Shown: one piece after another, positions 28,780 to 37,441 of the stretch
How positions within the stretch are numbered: the stretch's first letter is position 1
Layout: each line of letters begins with the position of its first letter
Assembly (NCBI GenBank): GCA_963727245.1
Contig: CAVSFO010000005.1
Span: forward strand, 372,001-436,000
Direction of reading: 5' to 3'
DNA: 64,000 nt
Source: JBKQVT01 sp963727245
GTDB taxonomy: Bacteria > Planctomycetota > Planctomycetia > Pirellulales > Thermoguttaceae
The notes under the pieces: generated by a model
Told to the model about the DNA's origin: nothing
Database searches by the model: none
Seen by the model: only the letters and a program-made list of their open reading frames with translations
Made by a program: the position numbers and the translations under genes

Positions 28780-28877
28780 GTAGGGTGGGTCGAGCAGCGA
28801 GCCCCACCAAAATCCGCAAAAAACTGCTGGTGGGGCTCGCGACCATGCTGCGCACGGTGCCCCTCGACCCACCCTAC
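28780..28877. repeat. Inverted repeat, GTAGGGTGGGTCGAG family
   Basis: Left arm begins TGTAGGGTGGGTCGAGCAGC, right arm ends CTCGACCCACCCTACA. Two further copies at 51432-51533 and 57275-57365. Confidence 0.9.
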
Positions 28878-28893
28878 AAATTGACGGCCTTCC

Positions 28894-30141
28894 TCAACAG
28901 GAACGAATTATGGTTTCCCAGTGACAAAACCGCTCGAGGATCCAGGGCACCGCCTGTCCCAAGTCGGACACCTCCAGGTGCGGGCGCATCGGCTCCTTGC
29001 CGCCCGGCCAGCGCTGGCCGACCAGGATGCAGGGGCAGGTGGCCTGCCAGGCGGCCTCCACGTCGCGGGGATCGTCGCCCACGTACGCCGAACGCGCCAG
29101 GCAGAAGCCGTGCTTCCGACTGGCCTCGAAGAACAGCCCGGGCCGGGGCTTGCGGCAGGAACACTGGTCTTCCCAATGATGCGGGCAGACCAGGATGTCG
29201 CGAATCCTGACGCCACGGCTGCGGAACTGCTCGGTCATCCAGGCGTGCAGGTCGGCCACGGCCTCTGCCGGGACGATGCCCCGGCCGATGCCCGCCTGGT
29301 TGCTGAGGATGATGAAATCGAAGCCTTGGCCCGCCAGTTGCTCCATGGCCGCGAGAGTTTCGGGGATCCACGCCAGGTCCTCTTTTTTCCACACGTACTC
29401 GCCGCGGGGGGCTTTGCGATTGATCACCCCGTCGCGATCCAGCAGCAGGAGCCGCCGCGGCCGCAGGTATCGCTCGGCTTCCCGCAGCCGATCCAAGTCC
29501 GAGATGCTGTAATAGGCGCAGCCGGGGTCGAACCCGCCCAAGCGGCCGGCGCGGGCCAACTCCTGCAAGACCAGGTTGAAGCTGCCGCGGCCCGGATTCA
29601 TGCCCAGCACAGCGTCCCGCTCCACGATCATGTAGCCGATCTCGACGTGCGTCAACCCCGGCTCGCTGCGGGTCGGGTCGTAAACGTCGATGGAACCGTC
29701 CGGCCGCAGGCGGATGTTTCCCTGTTCCTTGGCGGCCAGGGTCACGCTGACGGGCCAGTCGCCGCCGGCATGACGCTGCCACAGCGGCTGCAAGCGAAAG
29801 GGGGCCAAATTGTCGCAGTACAGCAGCAGGAACCGCTCGTCCAACAGCCCGCCGGCCTCCGCCAGCCGGCAGCCGGTTTCCCACTGCGGCGGCGTCGGCA
29901 GGCAGCGGATGGAGAGGCCGAACTTCTCGCCGTCGCTGTAGTATTGGGCAACCTGGTCGCCACGATAGCCGGTCAGCAGCAGCACGCGCTCGATGCCTTC
30001 GTCATGCAACGGTTCCAGCAGGTAATCGAGAAAGGGCCGCCCCAGGACCGGGGCCAGCGGCTTGGGAATTCCCGCGCTGAGCGGCATCAGGCGCGTCCCC
30101 CGGCCGCCGCAGAAAACCACGGCCTGTGTGGGCGCCGTCAT
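28894..30141 (-). CDS. Fusion of sugar nucleotidyltransferase (HddC-like) and HAD phosphatase (GmhB-like)
   Basis: Encodes 415 residues, intact. Residues 1-235 are a nucleotidyltransferase (AVVFCGGRGTRLMPLSAG, KPLAPVLGRPFLDYLL). Residues about 236-400 are a HAD phosphatase with LLLLDRDGVINRK (nucleophile Asp), ILSNQAGIGRG and the GmhB-type zinc site CPHHWEDQCSCRKPRPG, and YVGDDPRDV. In the GDP-D-glycero-alpha-D-manno-heptose route GmhB removes the 7-phosphate and HddC adds GMP, so one polypeptide would carry two consecutive steps after HddA. The ATG overlaps the epimerase stop by 4 bases. Confidence 0.9.
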   Translation of the reverse strand: MTAPTQAVVFCGGRGTRLMPLSAGIPKPLAPVLGRPFLDYLLEPLHDEGIERVLLLTGYRGDQVAQYYSDGEKFGLSIRCLPTPPQWETGCRLAEAGGLLDERFLLLYCDNLAPFRLQPLWQRHAGGDWPVSVTLAAKEQGNIRLRPDGSIDVYDPTRSEPGLTHVEIGYMIVERDAVLGMNPGRGSFNLVLQELARAGRLGGFDPGCAYYSISDLDRLREAERYLRPRRLLLLDRDGVINRKAPRGEYVWKKEDLAWIPETLAAMEQLAGQGFDFIILSNQAGIGRGIVPAEAVADLHAWMTEQFRSRGVRIRDILVCPHHWEDQCSCRKPRPGLFFEASRKHGFCLARSAYVGDDPRDVEAAWQATCPCILVGQRWPGGKEPMRPHLEVSDLGQAVPWILERFCHWETIIRSC

Positions 30142-31007
30142 GGTGCCGCCCTCCAAACGTCCACAGTCCGGCGAATGCCCTCTTCGAGGGAAAGCTGCGG
30201 CCGCCAGCCGGTCTGTTGGACCATCCGCGTCATGTCGGCCCAAAAGCCCGCACCGGCCGCCACCGAGGGCTCGAAGACCGGGGGACGACCCAAGCAGCGG
30301 GCCAGCAGGTTCACGACGTCGCGGATGCGGGTCGGCTGGCCGGAGCCCAGATTATAGATCCCCGCGGCCGCCGGGGACGTGGCCAAAACCGCCAGGCCGG
30401 CGGCCACGTCCTCGACGTGGATGAAATCGTTGAGCAAATCGGGCGTCTTGACTTCCGGCTTCCGCCCCTCCTGCAAGGAGCGATAACAGGACGGGATGAG
30501 CGACGCCGGGCGCTGCCCGGGGCCGTAAACATAGAAGGGCCGGGCCCAGATCAGGGTCGTTGCCGAGCCGGCAAAAAGGCTCGTGGCCACCAGCCGCTGC
30601 GCCGCCTTGAAGGCCGCGAACAGGCCCTGCGTCTGCGGATGCCGATCTTCCGCCAGGCAGCCGCTGAGGTCGCCGTACTCGAAGCAAGTGCCGGTGACGA
30701 CCAGCCGCGGACAACCGATCTCCCGCAAGAACTGGAACAATCCCAGCCCCGCCTGGAAATTCTTCAGGCTGGTGGGCAGGGAATAGTCGGGCAATCCCGC
30801 CCAGGCCAGGTGCAGGCAGGCGGCGGGCTCGAAGTCGCGGACGGCGCTCTTCCAGGCGCTCGATTTCGAAGAGATCGCCGCTGATATAGTGGCACGAAGG
30901 CTCCGCGGCCGGCGGCGCGGGTCCACCACCAGCAGTTCGTGACCTGCCAAGGCCCGGCGCAGAGGCGTGCCGATGAATCCCGTTCCCCCGGTCACGAACA
31001 GACGCAT
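30138..31007 (-). CDS. NAD-dependent epimerase/dehydratase, compensating frame breaks
   Basis: About 290 residues, an extended short-chain dehydrogenase. MRLFVTGGTGFIGTPLRRAL supplies the Rossmann GxxGxxG; GTCFEYGDLSGC and ARPFYVYGPGQRP follow. The open frame is continuous, but between about 30852 and 30925 the encoded residues make no sense while the other frame reads AEPSCHYISGDLFEIERLEE, the expected region after the second strand. So two breaks cancel out: GCGCC for GCGGCC near 30923 and a lost GC pair near 30852. It probably makes or modifies a nucleotide-sugar of the cluster. Confidence 0.85.
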   Translation of the reverse strand: MRLFVTGGTGFIGTPLRRALAGHELLVVDPRRRPRSLRATISAAISSKSSAWKSAVRDFEPAACLHLAWAGLPDYSLPTSLKNFQAGLGLFQFLREIGCPRLVVTGTCFEYGDLSGCLAEDRHPQTQGLFAAFKAAQRLVATSLFAGSATTLIWARPFYVYGPGQRPASLIPSCYRSLQEGRKPEVKTPDLLNDFIHVEDVAAGLAVLATSPAAAGIYNLGSGQPTRIRDVVNLLARCLGRPPVFEPSVAAGAGFWADMTRMVQQTGWRPQLSLEEGIRRTVDVWRAAP

Positions 31008-31010
31008 CGG

Positions 31011-31550
31011 CTACTTCCTTGGGACGCAGAAATCGGGATGGGACGCATCTTTCTGGGAGATGTGCCGCGGCGGCTGCGGCCAAACGAACCCGAAGGCCGG
31101 ATCGTTGTAACGGATGCCCCTCTCGGCGGCCGGCGTGTAAGGGTGCGAACAATAATATTGCACCAGGACGTTGTCCTCCAAGGTCAGGAAGGCGTTGGCG
31201 CAGCCGGGCGGAACGTGCAGGCTCAGGCGACTGGAGTCGTCCAGGGTGAACGCCCGCCACTGGAGGAACGTAGGCGATTCGGGGCGAAGGTCCACGAGGA
31301 TGTCGTGGATCTTGCCGCGCAGGCAGGAGAGGGTCTTGCCTTCGCCGTGCGGCGGAAGCTGATAGTGAAAACCTCGCAAGGTGAGGGCGTGGAGGTTTTC
31401 TGATACGTTGGCTTGCGCGACCTGGGAAGCCAGCCCGTGCTGCTGGAACTCGGCGGCGCAGAAGTGCCGGCGGAACACGCCGCGATCGTCGGCAAACGGC
31501 GTCGGTTCGATCAGGAAGGCCCCGGCGATGGCTTGCTCGTGGAAAATCAT
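31011..31550 (-). CDS. dTDP-4-dehydrorhamnose 3,5-epimerase-like protein
   Basis: Encodes 179 residues, intact, the usual RmlC length. Cupin core with DDRGVFRRHF, LRGFHYQLPPHGEGKTLSCLRGKIHDILVDLRP, and LHVPPGCANAFLTLEDN; the His-Asp dyad (H in GFHYQ, D in ILVDLR) is present. Whether the product is dTDP-rhamnose itself is unclear because rmlA, rmlB and rmlD are not all here. It overlaps the upstream epimerase stop (ATGA at 31550-31547). Confidence 0.88.
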   Translation of the reverse strand: MIFHEQAIAGAFLIEPTPFADDRGVFRRHFCAAEFQQHGLASQVAQANVSENLHALTLRGFHYQLPPHGEGKTLSCLRGKIHDILVDLRPESPTFLQWRAFTLDDSSRLSLHVPPGCANAFLTLEDNVLVQYYCSHPYTPAAERGIRYNDPAFGFVWPQPPRHISQKDASHPDFCVPRK

Positions 31551-32590
31551 CTGGCAACCCGTTTGAGGTGAGAATCTACGACCCCCGCGTCGATCAAGTG
31601 ACGAAGCTGGCCGAGCCGGTTGCAAGTCCGGCCGCGAAACTGCTCTTCCGTGAAACCTACCTGCCGGAAAAACTCCACCAGCTCGCGGCCGCCGCGGTCG
31701 AGGTCCCACTCGGGACGGAAGTAGTCCTTCAACTCGCCGAGGATGCGGCGAAAACTGACGCGGTAGGTCCGCGAGTCCTTGCCGTGCTCGCCGGTGAAGG
31801 TCAGCCTGCTGCCGGGCACTGCCCGCTGGGCCGCCTCGGCCAGTTGGCGGACCGTGTAATTGCCGTTGGGAATGCCCACGTTGTACGAATGCCCGTTGAT
31901 CAGCTCGGCGGGCGCCTCCAGGCCGGCCAGGAAGGCCGCGCACACGTCGCGGACGTGGATGACCGGCCGCCAGGGCGTGCCGTCGCTCTTGATCTCGATC
32001 CGTCCCGTGGTGTAGGCGCAGGCCACCAGGTTGTTGAACACGATGTCGCAGCGCAGCCGGGGACTGGCCCCGAACACCGTCGAGGGGCGGAAACAGACCA
32101 CCAGGAAATCGTCGCCCGCCAGCTCTTTCAGCGCACACTCGGCTTCCCACTTCGTGCGGGCGTAGGCCGTCAAGGGGTTCTTCTCGCTCCGCTCCTCGTC
32201 CAGTTCGGCATCGGTGGCGGATACCCCGTACATGCTCTGGCTGGACGAATAAATGAAGCGGCGCACGCCCGCTTGCCTGGCCAGTTGGGCCAGCCGCACG
32301 GTCGCATCGCGATTGATGGCCTCCGTCAGCGAAGGGTCCAGTTCGCCCAAGGGGTCGTTGGAAAGGGCAGCCAGGTGGATGACTGCCTCCACGCCCTCGA
32401 GAACCTCGGCGCCGACTTCGCGGACGTCGCCGGTGATTCGCCGGTAGGAAGCCTCTTCCGGGAGCAGCAGGCACTCGGAAAAATAACCGGCGTCCAGTCC
32501 GACAACCGAATAACCGCGTTGCTGAAGATAAGGGACCAGCACCGAACCGACGTATCCCCGGTCGCCAGTAACCAAAACGTTGCCGCCCAT
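31547..32590 (-). CDS. NAD-dependent epimerase/dehydratase
   Basis: Encodes 347 residues, intact. NVLVTGDRGYVGSVLVPYLQ holds the nucleotide-binding glycines, SSSQSMYG and YARTKWEAE the catalytic Ser and Tyr-x3-Lys, and FRPSTVFGASPRLRCDIVF the substrate region. It heads the minus-strand glycan gene series and is translationally coupled to the RmlC-like gene. Possible promoters lie in the spacer to its right, which I could not assign. Confidence 0.9.
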   Translation of the reverse strand: MGGNVLVTGDRGYVGSVLVPYLQQRGYSVVGLDAGYFSECLLLPEEASYRRITGDVREVGAEVLEGVEAVIHLAALSNDPLGELDPSLTEAINRDATVRLAQLARQAGVRRFIYSSSQSMYGVSATDAELDEERSEKNPLTAYARTKWEAECALKELAGDDFLVVCFRPSTVFGASPRLRCDIVFNNLVACAYTTGRIEIKSDGTPWRPVIHVRDVCAAFLAGLEAPAELINGHSYNVGIPNGNYTVRQLAEAAQRAVPGSRLTFTGEHGKDSRTYRVSFRRILGELKDYFRPEWDLDRGGRELVEFFRQVGFTEEQFRGRTCNRLGQLRHLIDAGVVDSHLKRVAR

Positions 32591-33272
32591 GGCCGAAGCA
32601 CCCTACCGTGGTTTTCTGCAACGGAAGCGAAGCAGACTAACTCCCGGCCAGTATACGCCAGCCGGACGGTGGTCGCAACCATGGCCGGTGAGCCGGGACG
32701 CCCAGCGGCTTGCAACGGCACAGACGCCCACCGCCCCGGAATCTCGCGGCCGCGGGTCCGGTTGCGCCAAATCTGCCGAGGTAGCCGTTCACGGGGATTA
32801 TCCCTTCTATGGCGCCAAACACAAAGCTCGCGCGGAGACGCAGAGACGCTGGGAGGAAGGAACAGGAAGGCACGAGAATGCCGTGCGGACGATGGTCGCG
32901 GAATCAGTCCGTTTGAACGGCTGATAACACGGCCATTGGTTGAATGTCCGCGAGGCCCCAGTGACAGAGTTGGCATTGCGCGGTCAGCAACCTCGACGGA
33001 GCCCAACTCTGCAACATCTTCCTCAGCGTCTCTGCGTCCCTGCGCGAGCTTTGCTTGCGGCGCGATGCAGCGGGGCCGGGCGAACGTCACTGCCGAGAAG
33101 GAATCGAAAAGGCGGCGGCGCGGAGCAGTCGCCAAACTTTGCCCAACTATTCTCCTTGTCCGCCGCTCTGGCCCACGGCCGAGCAGCCGGCCGTGGAAAA
33201 CTTGCCCTTGGCCGGCCGTGGTGTATGGTTTCACGCTGGAACCATGCAGCGCGCAGACGAGGGATTCAAGAC
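32591..33272. other. 682-base spacer with a wide inverted repeat
   Basis: No supported gene. Arms at 32822-32851 and 33024-33053 (CAAAGCTCGCGCGGAGACGC onward) are complementary over 30 bases with two mismatches and lie 172 bases apart. A 5-base-rich AT stretch and no clear promoter were seen. Confidence 0.5.
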
Positions 33273-33662
33273 GTGCCACGAATCGCCGTGACTTTGCTGT
33301 GGCTGGGTGTGATTGTCGCCGCGGTCGGGCTGAACATGGCCCGCTATCCGGGCGTGTCGCAGATGGTGCGCGACTCATGCCAGCCGCAGCCGCTGGCGCA
33401 GGCTGTGACGCCGGCCTCATCGGCATCGCCCGCGCCGCCGGCGCCAATTTCAGCCAAGGCCGAAAACCAACCGGCGGCAACGGCGGAGCGACCGGCATTG
33501 GCCGCCCAGCCCGTCGAGGCCAAAGATCCGCCCACCCGCTCGCCGGCCTCGACCGTTCCTGTTGTGCCGGTTGCCCAGGCCGTCTCGCCGGCGGAACCGC
33601 CCGCGGCGGCCGATCCGCTCGATCTGGGCAACGGGGTGCGACGGCTGCCGCCGGTCGACTAA
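33273..33662 (+). CDS. Small membrane-anchored Ala/Pro-rich protein
   Basis: 129 residues from GTG 33273 (VPRIAVTLLWLGVIVAAVGLNM). Residues 5-22 are a membrane anchor or signal. The remainder is an Ala/Pro/Val-rich, presumably disordered region ending DLGNGVRRLPPVD. I do not recognise a family. The start is chosen because the hydrophobic segment directly follows it; a longer open frame upstream lies in repeat DNA. Confidence 0.45.
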   Translation: MPRIAVTLLWLGVIVAAVGLNMARYPGVSQMVRDSCQPQPLAQAVTPASSASPAPPAPISAKAENQPAATAERPALAAQPVEAKDPPTRSPASTVPVVPVAQAVSPAEPPAAADPLDLGNGVRRLPPVD

Positions 33663-33684
33663 GGATCAGGGAATCGGTAAGTGT

Positions 33685-33764
33685 CGCCTTTCGCTCCGCG
33701 AAAGTTGCGACTTTCGCGGAGCGAAAGGCAACAAAGAAAAGCCCCCCGTTTGCAACGGGGGGGC
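33685..33764. repeat. Two consecutive hairpins between convergent genes
   Basis: 33685-33729 is an almost perfect inverted repeat around CCTTTCGCTCCGCGAAAGT; 33741-33764 is a G/C hairpin (CCCCCCGTT-TGC-AACGGGGGG) that could end transcription from either side. Confidence 0.75.
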
Positions 33765-33798
33765 GACCTCCAGCGGCAAGAACTCCGTGGAAGAGGCG

Positions 33799-34256
33799 CT
33801 AACCCGCCACCGCGCGGAAGCTCAGCAGCGCGTTCTGCGCCTTCAAACAGACCTGCCGGAAGACCTCGGGGCGGGAAACTCCCGACAGGCGGAAGACCTC
33901 GCGCCCTGGCGCCGGAAGACCAAATCGCCGGCGTGCAGCCAATCCTGGCCGGGCCGCAGCAGCACGTCGATCGCGTCGAACTCATCCAGCGCGATCGCCG
34001 GGCCCTCGATGGCCTTGAGGCCCTTCTGGATAATGATCCGCCGGTTGCTCAAGCGGTAGCGGCGGCACACCACCGGCAGCAACTGCCAGATGAAGACCGT
34101 CAGGCTCAGCGGGATGGTGGCCAGGGCTAGCAGTTTGCCCAGGGTGAAGAAGCCCAGCCCCAGTTTGACCTCGCAAAGGCGGCCGACCCAGCGGCCCGGC
34201 GCCGTGGCGCCGATGGTCGGCCAGACGGTCATGATCGTGGTTTCGGGGGTTTCCAT
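33799..34256 (-). CDS. Bacterial PH-domain (DUF304-like) membrane protein, one frameshift
   Basis: About 152 residues. One hydrophobic region (FFTLGKLLALATIPLSLTVFIWQLLPVV, about 37-64) followed by CRRYRLSNRRIIIQKGLK and LDEFDAIDVLLRPGQDWLHAGDLVF, the YdbT/bPH2 pattern. A frame change near 33905, in GGCGCGAGG, restores EVFRLSGVSRPEVFRQVC to the end if a GC pair is added. Function unknown; related proteins are membrane-associated. Confidence 0.65.
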
Positions 34257-34277
34257 GGAACGGTCACGCTTTCTTCG

Positions 34278-34643
34278 TTAATCCTTGCGTGCTTCTCGGA
34301 CCTCATTGTAGCGAGCGAAAAAAAGGGCGTCAAACCGTGGGCGACCGGCCAGCAACTTCGCCGGCACGGCGCCCAACAGCTCCATCACGCCGTCGGCCAT
34401 GTCGCCAACCGTGCGAATCCCGTCTCCCAGGTCATCGGGGACGGAGATATCGAAGTGCTCTTCGATCTCCATCGTAATCTCGATGATGTCCAGGCTGTCG
34501 CAGCCGAGGTCGGTTAACAGGTTGCCGGTCTCCCGGATGTCTTCCCGGGCCATGCCCGCGAACTCGGACACGATCTGCTTCACCTCGCGGAGCACGTCGT
34601 CGCGCGATCGAAGACCTGTTTCGGGCTCGTTTCTCTTGTTCAT
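34278..34643 (-). CDS. Acyl carrier protein
   Basis: Encodes 121 residues. The phosphopantetheine site is GCDSLDIIEITMEIEE (Ser about residue 51), flanked by VKQIVSEFAGM and FDISVPDDL, with an extension of about 30 residues at the C-terminus (LLAGRPRFDALFFARYNEVREARKD) beyond a typical 78-residue AcpP. It is a second, isolated ACP rather than the fatty-acid housekeeping one; a partner synthase is not adjacent. ATG 34643 has an AGGAGG site 7 bases upstream (GAAGGAGGTCGAAA). It sits 22 bases after the XRE gene. Confidence 0.88.
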   Translation of the reverse strand: MNKRNEPETGLRSRDDVLREVKQIVSEFAGMAREDIRETGNLLTDLGCDSLDIIEITMEIEEHFDISVPDDLGDGIRTVGDMADGVMELLGAVPAKLLAGRPRFDALFFARYNEVREARKD

Positions 34644-34665
34644 TTTCGACCTCCTTCGCGGATGG

Positions 34666-35042
34666 TTACTGAAGTGAAAGGCTGGCAGCGTCCTGCTCGA
34701 CGGCCCCCATGGCAACGACGAGCTTACGGACCGTGGCAAAGTCGGGCGTGGTCCGGCCACGCTCGATGCGGTTGAGCGTCTCGGCACGAATTCCCGCGCG
34801 ACGAGCCAATTCAGCCTGGGACAGGCCCGCGCCAGCCGGCGACGGACGAGCTTTTCGGCCAGCGAGGCGCGGTCCAGATCAAGGGCCGCCCCGCCGCGCT
34901 CTTCATGGTCTGGCGGAGACTTCGGGTCGATCCCTGCTTTGCGGCACAGGCGGTTGAAAACCGACTCCCGCAAGATCACGTAGCCCGTGCCATCGAGTTC
35001 GACGGTCCGAAAGGGCAGCGGTCGGTGCTTCGCGTCGGTCAT
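34666..35042 (-). CDS. XRE-family helix-turn-helix regulator, one frameshift
   Basis: About 125 residues. The N-terminal half (VELDGTGYVILRESVFNRLC) resembles antitoxin N-termini; the C-terminal half is an HTH_3 domain: LSQAELARRAGIRAETLNRIERGRTTPDFATVRKL. The join near 34829, GGCGCGGGCCTG, needs one more base to read RRLARGLSQAELA. Without this correction the frame runs through into the ACP gene, which would be a false fusion. A toxin partner is not evident. It may autoregulate itself and the ACP. Confidence 0.75.
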
Positions 35043-35286
35043 TGGTTCGGCCTCCCTGGGTTTGCAACGGTGTCGCTGATCATCTTATCGGTACTTGATC
35101 TGAAAGTCAATAGTAATGTTTTCTAGATCAATACCGCGGTGGCGACCGGGGAATGGTAAACTGGCGGAAATGGCAAGACGGTGGGCCACTGCGTGAAATA
35201 TCGTGGCGGGATGCGCTTCAGCCCGTTTCGCCCCGGGCATGGTCGTCAATGCAGATCACAAAATCGATCATCGCGGGGCCCAAACA

Positions 35287-35581
35287 CTACCGCGCAATGG
35301 TTTCCGTCTCGGGCGGCGGGACGGCGTTGCTCGTAACCCAATCGTGGAGAAGGTCCGGGCAAAAATCGGCGCCGTTGGGCCAGACGATCGTACCTAGCTC
35401 GTGATCGACCAGGATCCGCCGAAAGAATTCAGGGGCTTCGAGCGCCTCAAACACGCCGCCACGGCCGACGATGCGGCTGGCAAGGTCTACGACGCCCTGA
35501 ACGCCGTCGGAAAATGTGAGACTCGACGTGGTAGCCGTCGAGAGCCCGCGCCTCGGTAATCGTTGCACATGGTTGCGTCAT
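35287..35581 (-). CDS. DUF2442 domain protein, one frameshift
   Basis: About 97 residues. From ATG 35581 it reads MTQPCATITEARALDGYHVE, then after an apparent extra T near 35543, LTFSDGVQGVVDLAS, FFRRILVDHELGTIVWPNGADFCPDLLHDW, which is the DUF2442 pattern. It starts 10 bases after the DUF4160 gene. Such pairs are annotated as toxin-antitoxin-like, but activity is unproven. Confidence 0.75.
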
Positions 35582-35591
35582 ATCGCACCTT

Positions 35592-35859
35592 CTAATGAAG
35601 CGGCTCTATTCTTGGCGGCATTTGCCCGGCTGCACGTAGGTCCCAAGCCGCCAGCAATTCCGCCTGGTGGATGGGCGGCCCACTCCATGACCAGCGCCAA
35701 GGCCCGAGGCGGTAATCGCCCCTTGAGAATGCCGGGCGGATCGATGCGAAACTCCGCCTTTTCCGAGCCGTAAATCGCGTGGAAATGTGGCGGCGCATGA
35801 TCGTCGTAGTACATGGCGACCACAATCCCGAAGAATCGACTGAGTTCCGGCATCGACAC
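35592..35859 (-). CDS. DUF4160 domain protein, one frameshift
   Basis: About 88 residues. MPELSRFFGIVVAMYYDDHAPPHFHAIYGSEKAEFRID is the defining DUF4160 motif. An apparent extra C near 35675 separates MEWAA from IHQAELLAAWDL. Start is ATG 35859 or, with better family fit, ATG 35853. It precedes the DUF2442 gene and makes a two-gene module with it. Confidence 0.8.
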
Positions 35860-35900
35860 CTCTAACCATGGTGTTCTATTCTACCTATTATACCATTTCT

Positions 35901-37214
35901 TCATTGCGCTTGCCCTGCCAGCCCCTTCGGGCTCGCAATCCAGCCGGCGAACAGGATGCTGTAGCTCTTGTTGTGGACGATGGCAAACAGGAACGGATGA
36001 TCGGCGTGGAACTCGACCGGCGGGGCGTTCGGCGGCTCGGCGGAGCAGCCTATCGAAAAATGAATGCCGGTCGTCGCCGCGGCTGCCTCCGTGCCTTCCT
36101 CGTGGACCTCGATCCAGGCGTCGTGGTAGACTTCGCTCAGGTAGATTCGGAAGGCTTCCGGTTTCTTGACGATCATCTTGTCGAAGTCCGCTTCTCCCTT
36201 GTCAAAGGCGCTCGACACGCCCATCTTCGCAAGCTGGTCCTTGACGCCGAGATGACTGGCGATCTCGAACTTCGGCAGCAGCACGTCCACGGTGCGGGCG
36301 GCCGAATTCCGCTTCAGATCGATCACCGTCCGGGCCGTGACCCGGCTCATCAAGTCCTTGATGCCCAGCGTCTTCCACGGAAGCAACACGTACATCGAGT
36401 ACTGGCCGTCGATATAGGGGATCTCCAGGAACTGGAACTCCTCGCTGGCCGCATAGGGCAGCAGCGAATGCTGGTGCATCATCGGGGTATTTTCGGTCGT
36501 CGTGGAATCGACGTGGAACGGCCGGGCCTGGGTCGCGCCCTGCTCGAACCGGCTGCCCCAGTCCGCCTTGAAGTAGACGGCATTGACGCTCACCAACGCC
36601 GGTTCGTCGATCACGTCGATCACGCCAAACCGGCTCCGCGACTTGAAATCGTTCGGGCCGACCACGTTCTTGATTCTGTCATGCGTCTGTTGGGCAACCC
36701 ATTGGTTGACTTCGCGGCTGGCCGCCGCCCCGTCAGCGAACTTGGTGGCACGAAGCGACGCGGAAAAGGCCTTTTGCACCGTCTCCACGTAGTCCTGGCG
36801 AAACTCCGCGTAGGTCGAATCCAGCCAAAGGGCGTTGGCCACGGTGACTGTGGTTCGCTTGTGTTTTGCCGCCGCCTCCAAGTCCCGGCGGAGGCTAGCC
36901 AGGTCCTTCATGAGCTTCTGATCGTCGTTGGGAAAGTGCAGCACGCGGGCCAACTCGCTTCGGGTCTCGCCGCCGCTGGCCACGTAACTCATGGCCAGTC
37001 CGTGGAAAATGCTCTGCGGAGACAGGATCGCATTCTTGCCGGCTTCGCCCCCCTGGGCGCAGCGTTTCAGCAGATCCAGGGTGAACGTGTTGATGCGGTC
37101 GCTGAGTTCCGGGATTTCGACGTTCCCGGGCCGGGGCGGCCCGGAGCCCATGAGAGTCAGCAGGGCCAGCACGCCGAGCAACGTCAATTTGAGCGACTTG
37201 CGGAGAAACAGCAT
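35901..37214 (-). CDS. Serpin (serine protease inhibitor), secreted
   Basis: Encodes 437 residues from ATG 37214 (GGAG 10 bases upstream). A signal peptide or anchor (LFLRKSLKLTLLGVLALLTLMG) precedes a full serpin fold: NAILSPQSIFHGLAMSYVASGG, VANALWLD, VSVNAVYFKADWGSRFE, KFEIASHLGVKDQLAKMGV and HPFLFAIVHNKSYSILFAG at the end. The reactive loop hinge EEGTEAAAATT (encoded around 36070-36105) has the small residues needed for an inhibitory serpin. Between the hinge and VEF the loop is about six residues longer than in alpha-1-antitrypsin, reading GIHFSIGCSAEPPNAPP, so the P1 residue cannot be set with confidence. Confidence 0.95.
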   Translation of the reverse strand: MLFLRKSLKLTLLGVLALLTLMGSGPPRPGNVEIPELSDRINTFTLDLLKRCAQGGEAGKNAILSPQSIFHGLAMSYVASGGETRSELARVLHFPNDDQKLMKDLASLRRDLEAAAKHKRTTVTVANALWLDSTYAEFRQDYVETVQKAFSASLRATKFADGAAASREVNQWVAQQTHDRIKNVVGPNDFKSRSRFGVIDVIDEPALVSVNAVYFKADWGSRFEQGATQARPFHVDSTTTENTPMMHQHSLLPYAASEEFQFLEIPYIDGQYSMYVLLPWKTLGIKDLMSRVTARTVIDLKRNSAARTVDVLLPKFEIASHLGVKDQLAKMGVSSAFDKGEADFDKMIVKKPEAFRIYLSEVYHDAWIEVHEEGTEAAAATTGIHFSIGCSAEPPNAPPVEFHADHPFLFAIVHNKSYSILFAGWIASPKGLAGQAQ

Positions 37215-37441
37215 CACGTCGCTCCGTTTCTGCTTTCGAGGATGAGGCGGCACAGGTCCTCGCTGGGGACTGCCGCGTGCAGTGAAAACGCCTTCCCGCA
37301 CGCTTCCCCACAAGATATCATCGGCCGGAGGCATCAGGGTGTCAATCCCGGAGGAAGGCGACTGGAGGGTGCAAGATAGCCAAGCCAAGGTGGGCACTAT
37401 GGTAAGATGGATGACTGAACGAGTCTGGGTCGGCTCCAGGC

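Noticed and set aside
34278..35042. Single long frame suggesting a regulator-ACP fusion
   Set aside because: The reading changes frame inside the HTH; the HTH frame stops at 34666 and the ACP has its own ATG with AGGAGG at 34643.
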